Of a stretch of 14,135 bases of DNA, positions 1 through 7,934 are shown one piece after another. Both the position numbers and the translations under genes were made by a program. The DNA comes from Pavlovales sp. CCMP2436. Taxonomy: Eukaryota; Haptophyta; Pavlovophyceae; Pavlovales. The DNA lies in NCBI GenBank assembly GCA_026770615.1, contig MU631381.1, positions 50,251 through 64,385 of the forward strand. The letters are read 5' to 3'. Numbering within the stretch: position 1 is the stretch's first letter; the number at the start of each line of letters is the position of its first letter. Below the pieces are notes generated by a model. That model did no database searches and was not told where the DNA came from. It saw only the letters and a list, made by a program, of their open reading frames with translations.

Positions 1-148
1 TTAGATAATAGTCGGATGAACCGCCATACAAACCGACGTATGATGTCGTAGCAAAAATCAGATCAGCTGTACATCCAGGTCCAACCTGTTGATTTGGTGT
101 TACCAGTGTGTTAACATACACTATTGGTGCAAATCGTCCCGAGACATA
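1..148 (-). pseudogene. Partial reading frame of unknown function, AT-rich
   Basis: On the minus strand the sequence is open from an in-frame TGA at 149-151 to the window edge, about 49 codons. The peptide is rich in small and beta-forming residues (it includes VNTLVTPNQQVGPG and TTSYVGLYGGSSDYY) and does not look like random translation. I do not recognise a family. No ATG stands at its beginning, so it is either the middle of a gene cut by the window edge or a decayed fragment. It diverges from the ankyrin fragment that starts at 195. Composition and style resemble the second minus-strand fragment at 1114-1396, so both may derive from one inserted viral-like segment; that link is inference. 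Confidence 0.3.
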
Positions 149-194
149 TCATCAACAATCAAACGACCAGTGGTTACATTCTACAATAAAACCA

Positions 195-729
195 ATGGAT
201 ATAAGAGACATTCTTGATTCGCGCTGCACGAACAAACGAACCGATAGCAGACTACTTACACGATGGCGTAAAGTAAACATCCGGTCTAAACTAGGTTACA
301 CCGCATTAATATGGGCATGTATAAACGGTAACGATGTGTCTGTTTACGCACTTCTTGATAATGACGCGGATATATCAATTACAGATAATAACAGGGTAAC
401 ACCGCTAATGTATACCAGTACACATAATCACGTCGCCTAATCACGTCGCCTGTGTGAAGCTATTAATTGATCACTCTAAAAAACGTCTCGATTTTCTAAC
501 AGTATATATACAAGAGTATGATGAGATATATCATCTCATTGAGAATGATCAAATGAGAGATGCGATGATAATTGCTGAACGAGAGCTAGTAGAAAATGGT
601 TTAAGACTTGATCTTGGAAACGATGGTCTTGCTTCTTTAGGAGCAACAATAGGAGTACACATCGCCATGAGATTTTGTTTATCAAAATGGCTGTCGTACA
701 ATACGACATTATATCTGGAAGACCTTTAA
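195..729 (+). pseudogene. Broken ankyrin-type gene, AT-rich
   Basis: Translation from the ATG at 195 gives MDIRDILDS, then an ankyrin-like stretch: GYTALIWACINGN followed by LLDNDADISITDNN and TPLMYTSTHNHVA, matching the ankyrin pattern of a helix pair and a D-A-D/N turn. The frame then stops at 438-440. The 13-bp unit AATCACGTCGCCT is present twice in tandem (426-438 and 439-451). The second copy shifts the frame, and the continuation, beginning CVKLLIDHS, lies in another frame and runs to a TAA at 727-729. The rest (454-729) is not clearly ankyrin. An upstream GTG at 108 extends the frame, but ATG 195 follows an AT-rich leader and fits better. Low GC sets it apart from the GC-rich genes to the right. 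A giant-virus or other AT-rich foreign source is plausible but unproven. Confidence 0.6.
628..686 (+). repeat. 59-bp direct repeat, copy 1
   Basis: Positions 628-686 recur at 1415-1473 with one visible mismatch (655 versus 1442). Copy 1 lies inside the broken ankyrin-type frame and encodes ASLGATIGVHIAMRFCLS; copy 2 encodes almost the same peptide and then stops. Confidence 0.9.
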
Positions 730-796
730 TTTCAAGACCACATTCCCAGTGAATGTTATCAATGAATCCTCTACATTCATTTCCAGGACATTTCAT
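720..796 (-). other. Possible cysteine-rich motif fragment
   Basis: On the minus strand, from an ATG at 794-796, the first residues read MKCPGNECRGF and then IHWECG, so a CPxxxCRGF pair is followed by a third cysteine. The spacing resembles the Zn-binding CP-x3-CRGF motif I associate with some large DNA virus proteins. A stop lies ten codons upstream in the same frame. The fragment is antisense to the end of the AT-rich ankyrin-type frame, so only one strand is likely to have been coding. No fourth ligand is convincing. Treat this as a hint only. Confidence 0.2.
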
Positions 797-868
797 TGTA
801 AATATATTTTTTACGCGATTCTGATCTTAATAATTTCATCAACTCATATAATTCATTATATATTTAAA

Positions 869-1122
869 TATGCGAAGTGGATTTGTCATTTTGCCTCCCT
901 AATGGGCGATATCAATCTGCTGAAGTGGGCACGAAAACCAGAACAAAACTACCCATACAGCGACTATGTATGTCGAAATGCAGCACTCGGGGACATTTCG
1001 ATGTATTAAAATGGTTGCGTAAAACCGATGGAGGTGTATGTCCATGGGGCTTCGGAACGTGTGAAGGTATAGCTGAAGGTGGACATCTGGACATATTAAG
1101 GTGCGTAATGAAAATATGTTAA
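869..1122 (+). pseudogene. Frameshifted ankyrin-repeat fragment (viral/protist type)
   Basis: The + strand first reads FASLMGDINLLKWARK and YVCRNAALG. After a shift near 990-1000 it continues as GHFDVLKWLRKTDGG, CPWGFGTCEGIAEGG and HLDILRCVMKIC before a stop at 1120-1122. The recurring GH-x-D-x-LKWLR, CPW and A-x-GGHLDIL pattern is the long ankyrin variant that is abundant in pandoravirus/mimivirus-like genomes and in some protists. About three repeats remain and no start codon or N-terminal domain is visible, so this is a degraded fragment. It may once have belonged with the ankyrin-type pieces at 195-729, but the repeats differ in style. Confidence 0.6.
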
Positions 1123-1396
1123 TTACAGAAACACCATTCGCATCACTTGATAATGTCAAGTATGTGTTATTCGTATCATTAGCGGTTTTCATTTCTAAAC
1201 GACCTGTTACATTTATATTTTGAGTTTTTAGTGGTGCAGCGGCAACAATTGATCCAATTGATGTAAGACTTGTTAAATATGTATCACCATTATTATCTGG
1301 CAGTTTGTTCGATACATCTCTCTTTGTCGACACCAGTACCAAACGGTACAATGTATTGTTCGTAGCTTTCTTTACATTGCTGTTAACATTGAACTC
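1114..1396 (-). pseudogene. Minus-strand fragment, possible structural-protein remnant
   Basis: The minus strand is open from a TAA at 1397-1399 leftward. The first ~90 residues look protein-like: TLYRLVLVSTKRD, GSIVAAAPLKTQNINVTG, then NNTYLTLSSDANGVSVIN. Thr/Asn-rich beta-type sequence with a TYLTLSSDANG segment resembles trimeric fibre or tail-like structural proteins of viruses, but this is only similarity of style. The frame remains open down to 899, but that part is antisense to the ankyrin fragment, so I end the call near 1114. There is no ATG at a sensible start. Function unknown. Confidence 0.3.
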
Positions 1397-1414
1397 TTAC
1401 CAGATCCCGGGCCG

Positions 1415-1473
1415 CTTGCTTCTTTAGGAGCAACAATAGGATTACACATCGCCATGAGATTTTGTTTATCAAA
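1415..1473 (+). repeat. 59-bp direct repeat, copy 2
   Basis: Second copy of 628-686, in the same orientation, 787 bp downstream. It begins just after a CCCGGGCC stretch at about 1406-1413. It is the last clearly AT-rich viral-like piece before the composition turns GC-rich around 1540, so it may mark the edge of an insertion or rearrangement. Confidence 0.9.
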
Positions 1474-1501
1474 TCTTGGTTAAGCAATACTAAGGAATTG
1501 G

Positions 1502-2730
1502 TTGATATTATTAATTCCAATAACACCCAAATCAAACGAACACGACGCTGGCCCCGTGAGTGTAGCGGCTAAGAACGAGCGCCTGCCTCCGCCGTCACCA
1601 GCGCCCGTGCCGCTCGGCCCGTTGCCGCCCAGGCCGCCACACCCAGGCCGACACCGGCACCGCCCGTCTCCGGAATGTCGAGCGTCGAGCCCTCCCGCCA
1701 TCGTTACGCTGCAGGACGCAAGTGCGAGCGGCCGCCTGTAAGAGGTGCTCGCGCTACTCGAGGTGGGCACCTCGCCTAACGCAAACGATACATACGGGTA
1801 CGGGTACAAGCCGCTGATGCACGCGAGTGAGAACGGGCACCTCGCCTGCGTGCAGGCGTTACTCTTTGCGGGCGCGGATGTCGACACGGCTTTGGGTGGC
1901 TATTCTGCGCTGGGTCGCGCCGCGAAAGGGGGGTATACCGACGTCGTGCAATGCCTCCTCGAGGCGGGCGCGGACGCGAACGGCCCGCTCATGCATGGCT
2001 TTACGTCTGCAGGAATGCCGGTGCTCGTACGACACTATGACTCACCGCTGATGCACGCGAGCGGGAACGGGCACCTCGCCTGCGTGCGGACGCTACCCTC
2101 TGCGGGCGCTACGGTTTTCCCGGGCATGTCGACACTGCGCTGTTATTTGCCGTGCTCCGCAGGCACGCTGACGTCGTGCGCTGCCTCCTCGAAGCTGGCG
2201 CGAGCCAAGACGCCGTTGGCCTCGAGTTGATCTATATTGGCTTCCTTGTCACGCAGGAGTTCAACCTGCAGATCCTGCAAATGCTGCGCGCCTACGACCC
2301 AGAGCGCGACGTGGTGCTCGGCCCACGACTCCAGGCGGTGCCTGGCTGCCAGGTGTTCCTCAACGCGACGTGCCGCTGGACGAGCCAGCTGCACTACCAC
2401 CAGTTTCTGCCCGCCGAGCGCGTGGCCGGGTTGCTGGAGGGCGGGGCCGACGTGCATTCGAGTAATGGCGGTGAGGACGCGCCCACGCCAATCGGGCTGG
2501 CGCGCGCGCGGCTCATCGAGGACGGCACTGACGAGCGCGCCAAGCTCATCTTGGAAGTGTGGTCTCCTGTCACGCACGCACGTTTCTCCACTGCTGTGCG
2601 CGCCCGCGTGGTCGAGCTGCTGCTGGCAGGCCACCTGCTCGCGCGCAGCTCCTAGGGCTCCAGCGGGCAGGGCTCCGCGCTGCTCGACGTATGGGTGACG
2701 CACGTGCTGCCCTACGCACTGCACAGGTAG
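1502..2730 (+). pseudogene. GC-rich ankyrin-repeat protein gene, disrupted
   Basis: Ankyrin repeats are clear: YKPLMHASENGHLACVQAL, FAGADVDTALGGYSALGRAA, GGYTDVVQCLLEAGADAN, then a near copy of the first (1811-1871 versus 2045-2105, offset 234 bp or 78 codons). The gene is broken in three ways. An in-frame TAA at 1739-1741 separates a Pro-rich N-terminal part (1502 onward) from EVLALLEVG. A frameshift near 2110-2130 moves coding into the frame that reads HADVVRCLLEAGA. An in-frame TAG at 2653-2655 is followed in the same frame by 24 codons including DVWVTHVLPYALH, ending with TAG at 2728-2730. The C-terminal ~150 residues contain VRARVVELLLAGHLLA, which I associate with algal (haptophyte-type) ankyrin families. 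GC content matches the helicase gene, unlike the AT-rich ankyrin pieces. Spliced expression that skips the stops cannot be excluded, but no good introns were seen. Confidence 0.7.
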
Positions 2731-3513
2731 CCGCGACAAGCATGTAGGCTGCCGCGCGCATCCATCGACCAAGTTCCGCCGCCACTCGAAGACCGTGGTG
2801 TGACACCTGTCGCACACCCGTGCGGTCCCATTCCTGAGCCCAATCCTATTGGATCCAATATTAAATAGGATGTGGCCGCACGGTCGCCGTACATCCCTAT
2901 TTCGTGTTCAGGGGCTGAGCCTTGGGTTTTATAGCTGCAAGACGCCAATAAATAGCGTCGATTCATCGCGGAGGGTCATCAATAACTATCTCAACATGTA
3001 ATTCATTTTAATGCTGTAATTAATTAACTTGACATATCTTAGTAGCAGTAAAAATATTGGCCAGGATGAAATATAACGGCCATAGGATGGTATGACTACG
3101 TAAATGCCCTTACTAGGGCTGCACCGGGGCGAGTTGGGCACATCTGAGGATATCTTAATCTATAGGTTGCCCCACACGTTCAAAATATGCAGTGATGAAA
3201 TACTAGCGTTCCCAGCGCGGCATGTGACACACGCTACTGGAATGTGCGCTCACATGCCCAATAATTTGGCCTCCATGCTCAAAATTTCGTTATTATTTTT
3301 ACAGTAATTTCCATTGATCATAATGGACTAACGGTAAGCCGCATCATCAAACTGGTTGAATCCTGGCTATCCCATGCCGTGGGAGTTTATGTCGATGCGC
3401 GGTGGCCCTGGGTCCCAGCCGCGCGGTTTGTCGGCTACAGCTTGCCGAACTAATCCTATTTAATAGGACACTTGTCTTATTGAATAAGATCAGGAGCGTG
3501 GGACTGCATGCCG
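2731..3513. other. Gene-free stretch with compact palindromes
   Basis: No recognisable protein or RNA gene. Arms TCCTATT and AATAGGA occur at 2844-2850 and 2864-2870 around an inner ATTGGATCCAAT palindrome (2848-2859). The same arms recur at 3454-3468 as a 15-nt palindrome, followed six bases later by another, TCTTATTGAATAAGA at 3475-3489. The open frame at 3104-3307 shows no family features. Confidence 0.6.
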
Positions 3514-3514
3514 T

Positions 3515-3606
3515 CAGCATATGTTAATGCAGGGGGGTTCGGGCTGGCGGTACGTTTCAAGTTCAAGTCAGGCTGATCTTAGCGCTCCGACAGCCAGCAT
3601 ATGTTA
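3515..3606 (+). repeat. Dispersed repeat R1, copy A, flanked by 12-bp direct repeats
   Basis: R1 is a ~65-82-bp unit containing GGGGGGTTCGGGCTGGCGG, GTACGTTTCAAGTT and GGCTGATCTTAGCGCTCCGA. Copy A occupies about 3526-3592. It lies between two copies of CAGCATATGTTA (3515-3526 and 3595-3606), which look like a target duplication. The unit ends at CTCCGAC, earlier than copies B and C, so it may be truncated. Confidence 0.75.
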
Positions 3607-4387
3607 TAATCTTAGAATGACGTGCGCTGTGCGCAGCTTGCCGAGCATGCCCATTTTGACGAGAGTGGCTGTTATCAGTCATCTTCTTCCCCCGGCCACA
3701 ATTCCCAACAAATGGGAGTGTCTATAGCCGGCCGGCCGGGCAGGGCGACTCAATCATCCTCCTCTTATTAACTGATTATTATTTTTTTCTCAACACGTAC
3801 TTGTGCTCCACTACAACTGATGTCAGGACACGCAAGCTGCTCATTTGAGAACTGCAACTTACTGGGTCGTGTATCTCTTAGAACTAACGACTGCTAATTA
3901 CCCGTACGCCTTCGGGCTGTAAGTCGGGGGACGTAAAAAGAATCATTATTAAAAGACTTGTCAGAATCTAAACGTCACTCTGTTATTGATCCGCCGAATA
4001 ATGATTCAAGCCGTTATATACTATCAATTTTTAGTATCTAATGACGTTGCCAGTGCCGCAGCCGATATTCATGTGCGGTACGAGCGCCGTCGCCACTGGA
4101 CACTTGTCGCGCCCACCGTACGCTAGACAATACACATGTAATATTATTTATCCAGCTACTTTTTTGCAGCTTCTGCAGGTGGTATGACGACACAGATCGG
4201 GCACTCGGAAATCATTGACCGAGCGCACCCGTAAGCCTGATTAGAATTTCTATGCTTGCTGGTATCAGCACGCAAGCTTGAAACACTTTTTTAACTCCCG
4301 ACGCGCCTACGCGTCCCTCTCGTATGCTCGCCCTAGCGTGCGGCCCTCGAGACTTTTGAATTAAATGGGGGTCAGAGGGTAGGGGCT
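3607..4387. other. Intergenic stretch, nothing recognised
   Basis: No supported gene. A CCGGCCGGCCGGGC palindromic run lies at about 3729-3742. The short open frame at 3521-3727 largely overlaps repeat R1 and is not credible. Confidence 0.5.
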
Positions 4388-5039
4388 CTACGGTATATCA
4401 ACGGGGCTCGGCGATGGCGGCGGTGGCGAGGACGAGGGCAGGACGGGCTTGAATAATGTCGTGAAGGATAGTGTCACGAGCTGGTTTGCACTCACCTGCG
4501 CTGCAGTCACTGTGCTCAAGCCTGACACTCCATTGGCCAACCTGGCCGGACCCTTGAGGTGCCGTGTGAGAGCAGAAGGCTCCGGCCCAATTCCCTTTGG
4601 TGTTGCCGTCCATGGAAGGGAAGCCTCGGACTCCCTTCCGATGAGAAGTAGCTCGTCTGCGTCGGGTTGGTGAGGACCATGCAAATTCTTGGTTTCTTAG
4701 TAGTAACTAAGTAGTTACATTTTTTATTTTCGAAATTTAGACTATGTTCATAAATTATTTATATGTTTATAGGCCGCTACCCAGACTCCCCGCGTCAAAC
4801 GGTTGCGTCGCTCTATATCTCTTTGTAGAGCTCGCATGTACAGCCTTCAGGATCACAATAAGTCGCCGACTTCAAATACGGTACCTGAACGGTACCGATC
4901 ACAACAAGACTACAAATCCATACTGCCCGCCGACGGATCCATGCTGCCTGATTTGGTCCAAAGTGTGGCTGTCGCCCTTCGAAATGAATGCCACCCACGG
5001 CCCTATGTATTTTTAGATGCGGAAATATTCTCGCTATAA
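4388..5039. other. Two weakly coding-like open frames, unrecognised
   Basis: At 4388-4684 both strands are open (98 codons minus, 74 codons plus at 4449-4673). The plus version includes PLANLAGPLRCRVRAEGSG and ASDSLPMRSSSSASG. At 4744-5039 two plus frames and one minus frame (4813-5085) overlap. None shows a domain, signal peptide or membrane segment that I can name, and strand choice is unclear. A short palindrome, GTAACTAAGTAGTTAC, lies between the two segments (about 4702-4717). These could be repeat-derived or decayed exons. Confidence 0.25.
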
Positions 5040-5533
5040 AATAATGATAATTGACGTAATGCGATTCGGCTCGTTCTACTGCCACTGGGGCGAGGATTAG
5101 GGCCCCGAATAGTAATGCTAATCTATCTTCTAAGAGTTGGAATGTAGCGCGTTACTCATATCTAATAGAAATATCCTGAAGTCGTTGAAAATACGCCTTA
5201 ACGCAAACATTTATTGGGGAACATAATTCAATACGCATTTTTTTACTTATTTTTTGATTATCTCGATGAGGTGAAATATACATTGTCTGACATGGATATT
5301 TCCGCCAGTACTCAGTCGTGTCGAGGATAACTCAAGGCTCCAGATGTCCTGCAGCCGGCGAGGTGCTGCAAGCCGAGCACCCTGAGAGTGCAGCATGCGA
5401 TGGCCAAAGCCCGCAATCTATACATACTTCCGCCCAACGCCTTCTCTCCTGCGTGTTGGCACGAAGCTCTCAGATCCAAACCTGCTGCAAACTGCTGAGC
5501 CGCATAAACATACATTCACGGAGCCCTCACTAG
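5040..5533. other. Intergenic stretch, nothing recognised
   Basis: AT-rich from 5040 to 5310, then mixed composition. Short overlapping frames on both strands at 5312-5533 have no family features. No RNA gene, repeat or regulatory site is supported. Confidence 0.45.
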
Positions 5534-5695
5534 CTACGTACGTGCCCGCTTTAACGCTGGCTCGGCCGGGCTGCGCTTCGTCTGATGGCTGGTGTGCCCG
5601 GGGTACTTGGAGCAGCCCTCGAGCAGCTTGGCGAGCTCCGGGACGTCGAGCTTGCCGTCGCCGCTGAGGTCATACTCCGCGACGAGCGCCTTCAT
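5534..5695 (-). CDS. Short EF-hand frame (single calcium-binding loop)
   Basis: On the minus strand, from an ATG at 5693-5695 to a TAG at 5534-5536, 53 codons are open. Residues 9-20 read DLSGDGKLDVPE. This fits the 12-residue EF-hand calcium loop: Asp at position 1, Ser at 3, Asp at 5, Gly at 6, a hydrophobic Leu at 8, Asp at 9 and Glu at 12. Hydrophobic helices flank it (MKALVAEY before, LAKLLEGC after). The tail is basic and Pro/Ala-rich. Canonical EF-hand proteins pair two loops, so a single loop in a 53-residue frame suggests one exon of a larger calcium sensor or a broken copy. A stop codon lies six codons upstream of the ATG, so any missing N-terminal part would need an intron. Its GC-rich codons stand out from the AT-rich flank at 5700 onward. 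Confidence 0.5.
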   Translation of the reverse strand: MKALVAEYDLSGDGKLDVPELAKLLEGCSKYPGHTSHQTKRSPAEPALKRART

Positions 5696-5808
5696 ATTCT
5701 TATTACTAAGCTATTATAAGATATACAGACACCGTAATATATCAGAATAAGCCATGAATGATGAATCATATATGTACCACTTCTACCAGCTCCCCACTTC
5801 AGCGTAGC

Positions 5809-5893
5809 GCGTAGGAGCCTGCGTCAGAGCGCTAAGATCAGCCTGACTTGAACTTGAAACGTACCGCCAGCCCGAAACCCCCTACATTAATAT
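5809..5893 (-). repeat. Dispersed repeat R1, copy B
   Basis: Reverse-complement copy of R1. It contains AGAGCGCTAAGATCAGCCTG and AAACGTACCGCCAGCCCGAA and ends in CCCCCTACATTAATATA. It includes the GTAGGAGCCTGCGTC end that is missing from copy A. Confidence 0.85.
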
Positions 5894-6048
5894 ACAGAAA
5901 TATAATATGCACGAATTATACCTGCTGCCAGGAGTGATGTCTGGCATCGACCAAGTCTGTAAGTGAATACCTTTTTTTGAACACTGCTGAGCCGCTAATA
6001 AATAAAGTACACTATGTAATCATTTATAATGTAACATATATGAATCAT

Positions 6049-6240
6049 TCCTTCATCTCTTCCTTACACAGAAAATAGCTGCTAAAAAAAATCATTACTT
6101 ACACAAAAGATAATGTGTTTATACCTTCATCTCTTTCTTACATGGCAGATAGCTACTATAAAAAATCATAAAGTATGCAGTAAAGATGAATTATACCTTC
6201 ATCTCTTTCTCATACAGATACCGTAGATATGAGAATACTA
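6049..6240 (+). repeat. Degenerate tandem repeat, unit ~72-74 bp, three copies
   Basis: CCTTCATCTCT recurs at 6050, 6124 and 6196. Each is followed by TTCY-type sequence, CA(T/C)A(C)AG-like sequence and, in the first two units, a run of A ending in AAATCAT. The end of the third unit resembles 5720-5760 (ATACAGAYACCGTA and AGAATAAGCCATG), so the array is related to sequence farther left. Confidence 0.65.
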
Positions 6241-6436
6241 TAAGAATAAGCCATGCATCATATAAACGCCCTTGCCCGGGTACACTACCGGAGATCCATC
6301 GGCACACGCGGTGGCGCCCAAGCCAGCGCAGCCGACTAAGGTACGCAGCAGGCAATGGGCGACGCAGCGCTCAGACCAGCACAACATTCAGAACAGTCAG
6401 ACGCCAGCTTGAATCCCTATCATAAATATATACTGT

Positions 6437-6490
6437 ATCAGACCAGCACAACATTCAGAACAGTCAGACGCCAGCTTGAATCCATATCAT
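6437..6490 (+). repeat. Dispersed repeat R2, extra copy
   Basis: The R2 unit (CAGACCAGCACAACATTCAG, then CAGTCAGACGCCAGCTTGAA) ends the left arm at about 6371-6422 and is repeated immediately at 6437-6490. It is found reversed at 6919-6971, as a reversed fragment at 7072-7098, and in diverged form at 7935-7992. Confidence 0.85.
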
Positions 6491-6780
6491 TAATATAATA
6501 TATATTTGGCGAGAACAATTGTACAATAACTCGTAACATCAGACTAATTCGGATCCGGGCCGAATCCGGGGCAACTGCCAAATAAAAGCAGTTGGCCGCT
6601 TGAGGCCTATAAGGCCGAGGCACTCGACGACCTTAAAACCACATCGTATCTCTATTGAGATGCCTGGAATCAGCTTCATAGGATTGCGAATTAATTATAC
6701 ATTTATCTCATCGGGAGTCACTGCGATGCCGGCGTTGCGTAGCACCTATAATAATTATAATAATCAGAATGATCAATGTA

Positions 6781-6862
6781 TTAATGTAGGGGGGTTCGGG
6801 CTGGCGGTACGTTTCAAGTTTAAGTCGGGCTGATCTTAGCGCTCCGACGCAGGCTCCTACGC
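6781..6862 (+). repeat. Dispersed repeat R1, copy C (longest)
   Basis: An 82-bp copy running from TTAATGTAGGGGGGTTCGGG to CGACGCAGGCTCCTACGC. It lies in the spacer between the 140-bp inverted arms. Confidence 0.9.
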
Positions 6863-6874
6863 ATGATCAATACA

Positions 6875-6911
6875 TTAATGTAGGGGACTTCGGGCTGGCG
6901 GTACGTTTCAA
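6875..6911 (+). repeat. Dispersed repeat R1, copy D (left part only)
   Basis: The first 37 bases of R1 recur right after copy C, preceded by a similar ATGATCAA(T/C)... flank. The copy stops at GTACGTTTCAA, where sequence leading into the reversed R2 arm takes over. This is a junction between two repeats. Confidence 0.85.
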
Positions 6912-7071
6912 TATATACTGATAGGGATTCAAGCTGGCGTCTGACTGTTCTGAATGTTTTGCTGGTCTGATTGCTGCGTCGCCCATTGCCTGCTGCGTGC
7001 CTTAGTCGGCTGCGCTGGCTTGGGCGCCACCGCGCGTGCCGATGGATCTCCGGTAGTGTGGTAATATATTT

Positions 7072-7260
7072 ACTGATAGGAATTCAAGCTGGCGTCTGTG
7101 TGGTAATATATGATAGTGATCATTATCGATGTAAATTAAGAATAATAGTGATGGTAATAATACTATTACTATTACTATCACCACTTTTTTTCTTTCTTTT
7201 TACTAATATTACTACTATTACTATTACTATATATGAATACCCTCTTTAGCTCGGAGGCAG
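7072..7260. repeat. R2 fragment and AT-rich trinucleotide/hexanucleotide tract
   Basis: ACTGATAGGAATTCAAGCTG (7072 on) is a reversed R2 fragment bounded by two copies of TGTGGTAATATAT (7056-7068 and 7099-7111). It is followed by ATTACT-type microsatellite sequence (about 7150-7235) with complementary stretches that could pair (GTGATGGTAATAAT and TATTACTATCACC). Confidence 0.6.
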
Positions 7261-7279
7261 GTGGCCACTGCGGTCATTG

Positions 7280-7602
7280 TCCAGCTTGAGGAAGGCCTAA
7301 GGCACGCACAACGCACGCACAAGGCACATTGTCAAGGCGTCAAGCACACAGCCCAGTGTCAGGCACACAGCTTGAGAAAGGCCTTCGCACACAAGGCAAA
7401 GTGACAGGCACACAGCACAGGCACACAGTAGTATGTATCTATATAGCGGCTCAGCATGGTTCAACAGGTGCTGCTCACTCACTGACTTGGTCGACGTCAG
7501 ACGTTAGTCCTGGCAGCAGGACACAGCAGTGTCTATCACACAGCACAGTGTCTATCACACAGTAGTGTCTATCGCACAGCACAGTTTCGATCGCACGGTA
7601 CA
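7280..7602 (+). repeat. Imperfect short tandem repeats (AGGCACACAG and GTGTCTATCACACAG types)
   Basis: From 7290 to 7430 the motif AGGCACACAG/AAGGCACA recurs irregularly. From 7528 to 7602 a 17-19-bp unit of the form AGTGTCTATCRCACAGCAC is repeated about four times. Open frames here (7329-7723 plus, 7297-7482 minus) follow the repeats and are not credible genes. Confidence 0.65.
7444..7519 (+). repeat. Dispersed repeat R4, copy 1
   Basis: A 76-bp unit, TAGCGGCTCAG...CTGGCAGCAG, containing CACTCACTGACTTGGTCGAC and GACGTTAGTCCTGGCAGCAG. The second copy at 9386-9461 has equal length, with about seven mismatches by eye and no gaps. Confidence 0.9.
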
Positions 7603-7934
7603 GCGTCATGTGCAGCCTGCTTCCTTTTTAAAGATCGGCCCTCGGAGAATGAAATGGAAAAGAAAAATAAGCCTGACGTATCATGTGCACGGCTCAGCTC
7701 GCACGCGTCGCAACCTCGCGTAAACTCCAGTAAAGCACCCACCCCGGCACTGCTTGAAACGCCGTTTAGCGTCGATCGGTAAATCGGTGCTTCTCGATGG
7801 CATGTAACGTAGTTACCTCGTTATCCCTCTAGAGATGTATATGCCATATGTATTTACAAACAGGCCTCGCCGCTCATACTCATAGTCAGAACCGAGTAGT
7901 TGCCTCCGATCCGGCAGATACTTCCCTAAGTATT
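7603..7934. other. Intergenic stretch, nothing recognised
   Basis: No credible gene; the 64-codon frame ending at 7723 is partly repeat-derived. No RNA gene was seen. Confidence 0.4.

Larger units (their letters stand above)
6283..7058. mobile_element. Composite element with 140-bp terminal inverted repeats
   Basis: The left arm 6283-6422 is the near-exact reverse complement of the right arm 6919-7058, with only a handful of mismatches visible. A 496-bp spacer (6423-6918) separates them. The arms share GGAGATCCATCGGCAC, GGTGGCGCCCAAGCCAGCGC and CAGACGCCAGCTTGAATCCC. The spacer has no convincing open reading frame and holds one more R2 piece (6437-6490) plus R1 copies C and D. Long inverted arms without a transposase suggest a non-autonomous foldback element, or an inverted duplication of a repeat cluster. 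I could not identify a target duplication at the outer ends, where both sides are AT-rich. Confidence 0.65.

Noticed and set aside
899..1351. A 150-codon minus-strand open frame as one intact gene
   Set aside because: Its second half is antisense to the clear ankyrin fragment at 869-1122 and it starts at TTG; only the first part looks protein-like.
1739..2655. Reassigned stop codons (TAA/TAG read as sense)
   Set aside because: The five helicase exons contain no in-frame TAA or TAG, and the ankyrin gene also has a frameshift, so decay or sequence error is simpler.
6781..6862. R1 as a tRNA-derived SINE (GGGTTCGGGCT resembling a B box)
   Set aside because: No A box at suitable spacing, no tRNA fold and no tail; the match is too weak.
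7290..7602. CRISPR-like array
   Set aside because: Units are 10-19 bp and adjacent or irregular, with no unique spacers of constant length; they are ordinary short tandem repeats.
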